Shown here: positions 58,830-64,000 of the stretch, piece after piece
How positions within the stretch are numbered: position 1 is the stretch's first letter
Layout: each line of letters begins with the position of its first letter
Source of the DNA: Agrocybe praecox
Lineage: Eukaryota; Basidiomycota; Agaricomycetes; Agaricales; Agrocybaceae
DNA: 64,000 nt
Reading direction: 5' to 3'
Assembly (NCBI GenBank): GCA_964017145.1
Contig: OZ024852.1
Span: 2,853,945 to 2,917,944 of the forward strand
Position numbers and translations under genes: made by a program
The notes under the pieces: generated by a model
Database searches by the model: none
The model's input: the letters and a program-made list of their open reading frames with translations, nothing else
Told to the model about the DNA's origin: nothing

Positions 58830-59299
58830 CCAATCATCTGGATTAGCGGCGAGTGCAACTTGACAATGAGTAATGACCGCATACAGGTCTGCATTATGTC
58901 GGCTACAAGCTGTTTGACCAAAGTAACAATATTGGTGCCTAGCTCTGGAGAAAACATAAGGATTGTTCATCATCAGATATGGACGAAAGTGGCGCACGTA
59001 CTTTCACCAGCGTTGTAAAGTGAGGACGGAAGTTGGACGAACTAGCGTTTGGGAATGTACTCTTAAAATCAAACATGAGAAGGCATTTGCCGAAGTGTGT
59101 TGGAACGACTTCAAGGCTTAGCAAACGATGTTGAATGGAAAGGGAAGGGGGGATAAATCGAGCGACCTCGTGCCAATCCGAAAAAGATATTGACATGGAT
59201 CTTAAGAAGTTTGTAGGTTTTTTTATGAGTCTTAGGCCTGCTGCCTGTGGGTAGCGCTCTCCGACGTCGGTGCATTTACCTTGCAAGTCATGTCAGTAA
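58830..59299 (-). CDS. Doubtful unidentified gene
   Basis: ATG at 59299-59297 (MTCK) is followed by a GTAAAT donor. A coding-looking segment ISFSDWHEVARFIPPSLSIQ to FKSTFPNASSSNFRPHFTTL spans about 59195-59005. After a probable intron the frame reads LGTNIVTLVKQLVADIMQTC and LLIVKLHSPLIQ near 58950-58840. No family recognised, and alternative frames are open here, so splicing and even coding status are uncertain. Confidence 0.3.
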
Positions 59300-61292
59300 A
59301 AAATGACAAAGACGACGTCCAAGCGTTTAACAAAATGCCAGGATATCTTGAACGGACATGGAAAAAATAATCAAAATCAATGTGCCAGACGCCACGCTAG
59401 GCACTTATCCAATATGAAAATGTGGTGGAAAGGATTCATTAAGAGGAATAAATAAGACACGAGGCTCAAAATTACTAATATAACATACCGGTTTTTTATG
59501 TCACACCATCGGGTCTCGGCTCAGCCGACTCTGACAGGTTCAGGCCTCATACACTTCGTGAGAGCGATTTACGTGTTGAGAGTTCGTATTTATACACAAA
59601 ATACGATGTTAAGTCAGCGCTTAATCCTGTGCGACGGCTCTAAGTCACCCAATAAATCAGCTCTCCTTGCAAAGACAGGAAGAAGAAAGAACTTACCTTA
59701 AGAAATTGATGTGACCTCTAGTAAGTAGACCCCAAATCGCGTCGTGAGGTCGACGATACTAAGACTACGCAAGAGCCCTGAGCTTTTTAGAATGGCATCC
59801 TTAAGTCACGAAGAAATTCAGTTTCCGAAAAAACAGAAGAGACAATGAATTTATCCGCAGTCATATAAGACCTTCAAATAAAATATTCAAAGGTTTTCGA
59901 TGAACGAAAATATTAAAGATGCACACCATATCCCCACTACCCTGCAAGAAAGTCAACTCCCTGTGAAAGCAACAACTCTGCTTATTTCCTCCCTTTGTAT
60001 CTACGTTGTCCCCTTTGTTAATGTCTAGATCTTCCCCCTTCGTTATCGAACTTTATGACTCTGGGTTCGTTTTGATTGGTGGCGGAACCTTGCATGTCGT
60101 TTACCCTGGCAAATTTTAGAGAATGCTTTAGTATAGAGAAAAGGATGGAGAATGGGCTGCATGATTGACGAGGAAAAGAAAAGAAAGGACCAGTTAACAA
60201 GGGATAACCTCCTTTAATAGTGTTTTGCGAGTCCGAACCGACTTTATCACACCCTGGCCGTGCAAAAACATGGTACAGGTCCAAGAGAAGATCCACATTA
60301 AGCGGACATAGTCGTGGATAAGTTTAGGTCTGACAGATGATCGATTCTTAAGCTTAAAGTTCTGAGTCTTTTGTATTCCGGATTCCGGAAGTCACAAAAC
60401 TACACTATTTTCCAAATTTAAACTCCGCTTCAATGATTATACGTTCTGTTATTTCCAAATGAAGGACGAAGCTTTTTTTGCCTAGTGAGTCATTGTGAGT
60501 CATTGATTGATTAGTCTAAAATTAGTCATATCCATTTTAAGGTATTTTATATCTTGGTCACATAGTTCGGTCATGGCCTGTGTCACACTGAGGTCCTCTT
60601 CCCAACTACAGTCCAACTACAGTCTAAACCAAAAACATAACGAAGTTCTGTCATCACAGAAATAAAGTCATCACATGTACACCTCGTTGCGTTTGTCTTA
60701 TTCAAATTTCTAGTGATCTTCTCACAAGAACTCATAGATATGAAAAATGCGCAGCTCAGAACCCGGACTATGAGATGAACTATGAGGGAACCAAAGTGCA
60801 AGGCAATGCGTTCAGAGCAGATGACCTTGCACGAGGGGTTTATTTTGGTTCTCAGGGCAGTTCCCACCGGAACTAGAATTTTTCAAGTTTATTACCCAAT
60901 TCATTGCTTTGCATACCTCCTGGATAACAGGTGCCTATTCCAATATATGTACATTTAACACGATAGGCTTGCACCGTGCCGTCTCTCAGCAGTAGAGCCT
61001 GTGACAGATAAAAAAAGCTCTCTGGGGTGGCCTTCCGTCCGGTTACCAATCGATCAACTTATTTTACTCGAGTTGCCCAATGGTTCTTGACGTTAAAATA
61101 GCAACATAGTACACCCATCGTTGATGGTGCGTCATGCCCGCAGTGGAACAAGAAGGGTCATAGTAGTAGAGACATTTGATGTGTAAAAAATACATTCGAC
61201 TTCTGATGACAATCTGTTCAGCGGAAGACATAGTACAGGACTTTTGGACGCGGTATTCTACAAACCCATTTTTCCACATGATCCATGCTGGT
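59300..61292. other. Intergenic stretch
   Basis: 2 kb without a recognisable gene. Two consecutive TGAGTCAT words at 60486-60503 resemble Gcn4/AP-1 sites but no target gene starts nearby. The rest is AT-rich DNA and the 3' flank of the mannanase gene. Confidence 0.35.
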
Positions 61293-63307
61293 CTATCCGC
61301 GTGCTTTAATTGCGGCGGCGTGAGAAGTCATAAGGGTGTAAAGGTCAGTGCTTGGATACACTGCGTATCCATCGTTTGGCGTGTCTCCACTATAAAACAA
61401 TGAATATCAGAAAAATGTTAGATGTGTGGGAACTGAAAGGCTCAGCACTTACGTTGAAAGGTGTGAACCAGCTTGCCTATAAATTTAAATTTAAAAAGAG
61501 TTAGCTTCGGTCGAGAATACGAGTCAACTCGACTCATAGCTGGTCGTACTGTATGATGCAAATCAGGAATAAATAATATTCTCACCAGATAAGATCGCCA
61601 GTCAAACCAGAAGAGACAATTTCGTTATACCACGCAGCATAAATAGTCGCTTGGCTGGTTGTAACACCGAATTCCTCAAGGATAACAGGCTTCCCGGCCT
61701 TGACTCCAGAGGTGTGGTGGTCGGCAATCCATTGAGTTCCCCATGCCTGTTCGTTGCCGCCTTGACCCCAGCTAGTTGGGTAAGACTTATCAAGCACTAA
61801 GTGTCAATTTATTTCATTTATTCATTTTCAGAAAAGAACTCACGTGGAATGTACCGAAGTCAATGCTGCTGATCGCAAGGTTGGCGTCAAAATCGACACC
61901 TTCACTTCCTCTAAAAATAGCAAACAACTGAGGGATGTCTAAAATATAAAATGAGACAGTGGACATACTGGTATGGGTATGTAGCAGCGCTGGGCTGGTT
62001 GTAAAATCCTTCATCTCCAATAGCGACGAGATGGTTACTGTCGATGGATTTGATGTATGCCGAGATTTCAGTCGCCCAATTGGTAATCGTGGTAGTAGTA
62101 CACGTTCCGGTGGATGTACTATGGAAGATGCATAAAAACAGGTATACTTATGAAAGTGAATAGTGACATACCCAGTGCTACCTTTGCACCTGGGCTCGTT
62201 AGCGAGCTCCCAGGCCATGATGGTTGGCTCGTTAACATATCGGCTGACGAACGCTTTGATGTAGTTCTTGTACGCCGCCTGGAAAAATCAAGATGCGTGT
62301 CAATACCGAATATTTTTGATCGAGATATTTTACATACTTTGACTGTGGCATCGGTGTAGAATAAATCGTGATTTGCGGAGCCGAGGATCTGCTTCACGTA
62401 CACATCCATACCACCGTAGTCGGACCAGTTATTCGTCAATGCGACAATAAGGCGGATGCCATTTGCTTTTGCAGCGGCGACAACGTTGTCTGCGTAAATC
62501 CGTCTTAGTTCGTTGTCAATAATGCCCGGCCACTATAAATTCTCACCGAAGTTGGCCAAGCCAGTAGCGCCCGTATTGATGGTGGGTGTATTTCCGTTCC
62601 AAATTTGGTAGTAATCCCCATTTGCACTAGTGACTTCATTAAAACCCCTATAATGGAAGTAAGATCGCTGGAAAGCGCTTTCATGCAACGTAGAAAACAT
62701 ACCATGTTCGGACAGTGGTAGCTCCAGTCTTGGCAATGTCTGAGAACGCCTGGTTCATGTTGGCCGTGCTGTAGCCCATCAACCCGACCCAGTAGGAGTT
62801 CGCTCTGTATATTTAGAAATTGGCAACGTCATAGGCGTCAGAACATATTCAGTCTGAGATTTAAGAGTCGCATACCCAACTACTGTGTAAGTTGAACCGT
62901 TCAAAGTAAACTTCTGACTTGATACTTTGACGAAGCCGGTTGAGGCGGGGGCGGGAGCCGTGCTAGTCGGCGCAGACGAAGAAGTCGTTTTTGAGGTCGT
63001 GGTAGTTGGTTTAGCGGTACTGGAGCTGGAGCTCGGCACGACTGTTGTAGTGGCTACTCCTGGAAGACATTGAGAGTAGTATGGATTTTGGGCGCTGCAG
63101 AATGAGCCAGAGGCACAGGCTTTTGTAATCACGAACACGTCATAGTTAGAATTACTTGACTGTAAATGAGTACAATAAATAACGCGGCTCACCTGTGTCA
63201 CCTGTGTAATTAATACCGCCACATTGTCCATACACTGGGACTGCAGCGTTGACGGATGTCAAGGACAGTGCAAGAGAAATAAGGCCGACTGCGAGTTTTC
63301 GAGTCAT
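61293..63307 (-). CDS. Secreted endo-beta-1,4-mannanase, GH5 with N-terminal CBM1
   Basis: ATG 63307-63305, stop 61295-61293, about ten exons. A signal peptide ([18 protein letters not shown]) precedes a family 1 cellulose-binding module: [16 protein letters not shown] in exon 1 (63307-63193), then [20 protein letters not shown] after splicing, giving the conserved Cys and aromatic residues. A Ser/Thr/Pro-rich linker follows, then the GH5 barrel: [48 protein letters not shown], the acid/base Glu in WELANEPRC (near 62200), [11 protein letters not shown], and the nucleophile Glu in [10 protein letters not shown] (near 61680). This order is that of GH5_7 fungal mannanases. It cleaves mannan backbones of plant cell walls outside the cell. 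The tail ends [12 protein letters not shown]. Inner exon borders not all resolved. Confidence 0.93.
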
Positions 63308-63345
63308 TGGAGATGATTACCGTTACTTGCAGCAATACGCGTTGC

Positions 63346-63362
63346 TGGCAACCCTTATATAT
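63346..63362 (-). promoter_or_regulatory. TATA box of the mannanase gene
   Basis: On the minus strand AAAATATATAAGGGTTG, about 45 bp upstream of the start codon. Position and sequence fit a core promoter TATA element, giving a very short 5' leader. Confidence 0.5.
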
Positions 63363-64000
63363 TTTATCCTTTAACTGCAAGGATAATTTTCGCGCAAAGT
63401 GTCGGTTATATCTCGCGTAGAAACAAGATTCGCGTATTATATTTATAATTCGCTTGCTGAATGTCATGAAACTCAAGTACTCACATGGCGGACATTTAAC
63501 TGTTCATTCGTGCCGTGCGGGCTAATGTTCATTCACGAGGGCTTTGATGGCATCACAGCTGTTCATTTATGTGTTCATTGGGAGTCACAATATTTATGTT
63601 ACATTTCTCCCTTGGGCTAAAAATTTGCAGCCCAATTGCGCAACTAGAGTCATTTTAGGCAGTTTTTGTACAATTAACAATGGTATATGGCCGAAAACAT
63701 ATTTTCGTTGAATACTAGTTATTGTATCATGTCTAAATAGTTAAACATGCCATTCAATGTACCTCCCCTTAGCTTTTATGATTTCTTTATTTTTTGTCAG
63801 CTCATTTCATTGCCACGTACGAGTATTTTAAATATAAAATTTTCTAAGGTTATACTTCAGATACTCTGAAGCTTAAATATTCTGTACCAAAGCTTTACGG
63901 TACTTGAAAACGATAAAATACTAGCTTTAGCACAAGCTGTTATTTCGGCATAGCGGCATTGCTGAGGTACGTCACACATGCTACGCCCGTCGCCTTGACG
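63363..64000. other. Upstream region of the mannanase gene
   Basis: AT-rich DNA with no recognisable gene. It probably holds the regulatory sites of the mannanase gene; none could be assigned with confidence. Confidence 0.35.

Noticed and set aside
1..64000. CRISPR arrays, operons, tRNA and rRNA genes
   Set aside because: The window is eukaryotic; no regular spacer array was seen, and no tRNA cloverleaf or conserved rRNA segment was recognised by eye. A tRNA scan could still find one.

Overview
The window is chromosomal DNA of a filamentous basidiomycete, most likely an Agaricomycete (mushroom-forming fungus). The evidence is protein genes split by many 45-65 bp GT-AG introns (one exon is only 14 bp), fungal families such as a Mep/Amt ammonium transporter, a Dal5-type permease and a CBM1-tagged GH5 mannanase, and a dense set of nested transposons. 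No CRISPR array, operon or recognisable tRNA/rRNA was found. All assignments come from reading the sequence. Exon borders with base positions were checked for frame; those called approximate were not.

Region 1 (1-29 kb) is gene-rich: the 5' part of an ammonium transporter (-), a long protein with a Ser/Pro-rich N-terminus and a C-terminal methyltransferase (+), an acid-ceramidase/NAAA-like hydrolase (+), a tandem pair of paralogous membrane proteins (+), a Dal5-type MFS transporter (-) divergent from thymidylate kinase (+), the ER-anchored E2 enzyme Ubc6 (+), the spliceosomal cyclophilin Cwc27 (-), and a third member of the membrane-protein family (-).

Region 2 (29-55 kb) is a transposon graveyard. 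Three degenerate copies of one reverse transcriptase/RNase H element (about 29.2-34.8, 43.2-46.7 inverted, 47.5-50.5 kb) surround a TIR element at 35.0-42.5 kb. A 6.3-kb Helitron-type insertion sits in the right arm of that TIR element, and it carries a tyrosine-recombinase retrotransposon (Ngaro/DIRS-like: Gag, RT-RNase H, YR). Because copy 2 keeps uninterrupted target sites, two smaller insertions in copy 1 can be delimited to the base: a 1040-bp hAT-like element with an 8-bp target duplication, and a 542-bp MITE with a TTT duplication. Other items are pogo-like MITEs, a SINE-like insert with a 17-bp duplication, foldback elements, and a GATA-factor fragment truncated by retroelement copy 3.

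Region 3 (54-64 kb) returns to host genes: an unidentified multi-exon gene, a fourth member of the membrane-protein family, another doubtful gene, and a secreted CBM1-GH5 endo-mannanase (-) with a TATA box.

The most notable host-gene observation is that four membrane proteins spread over 47 kb share a 2/0/2 intron-phase pattern and a W-N-x-W-x-M-L-x-x-P core, although their soluble parts have diverged. The most notable mobile-element observation is the exactly reconstructable Helitron insertion with a retroelement inside it.
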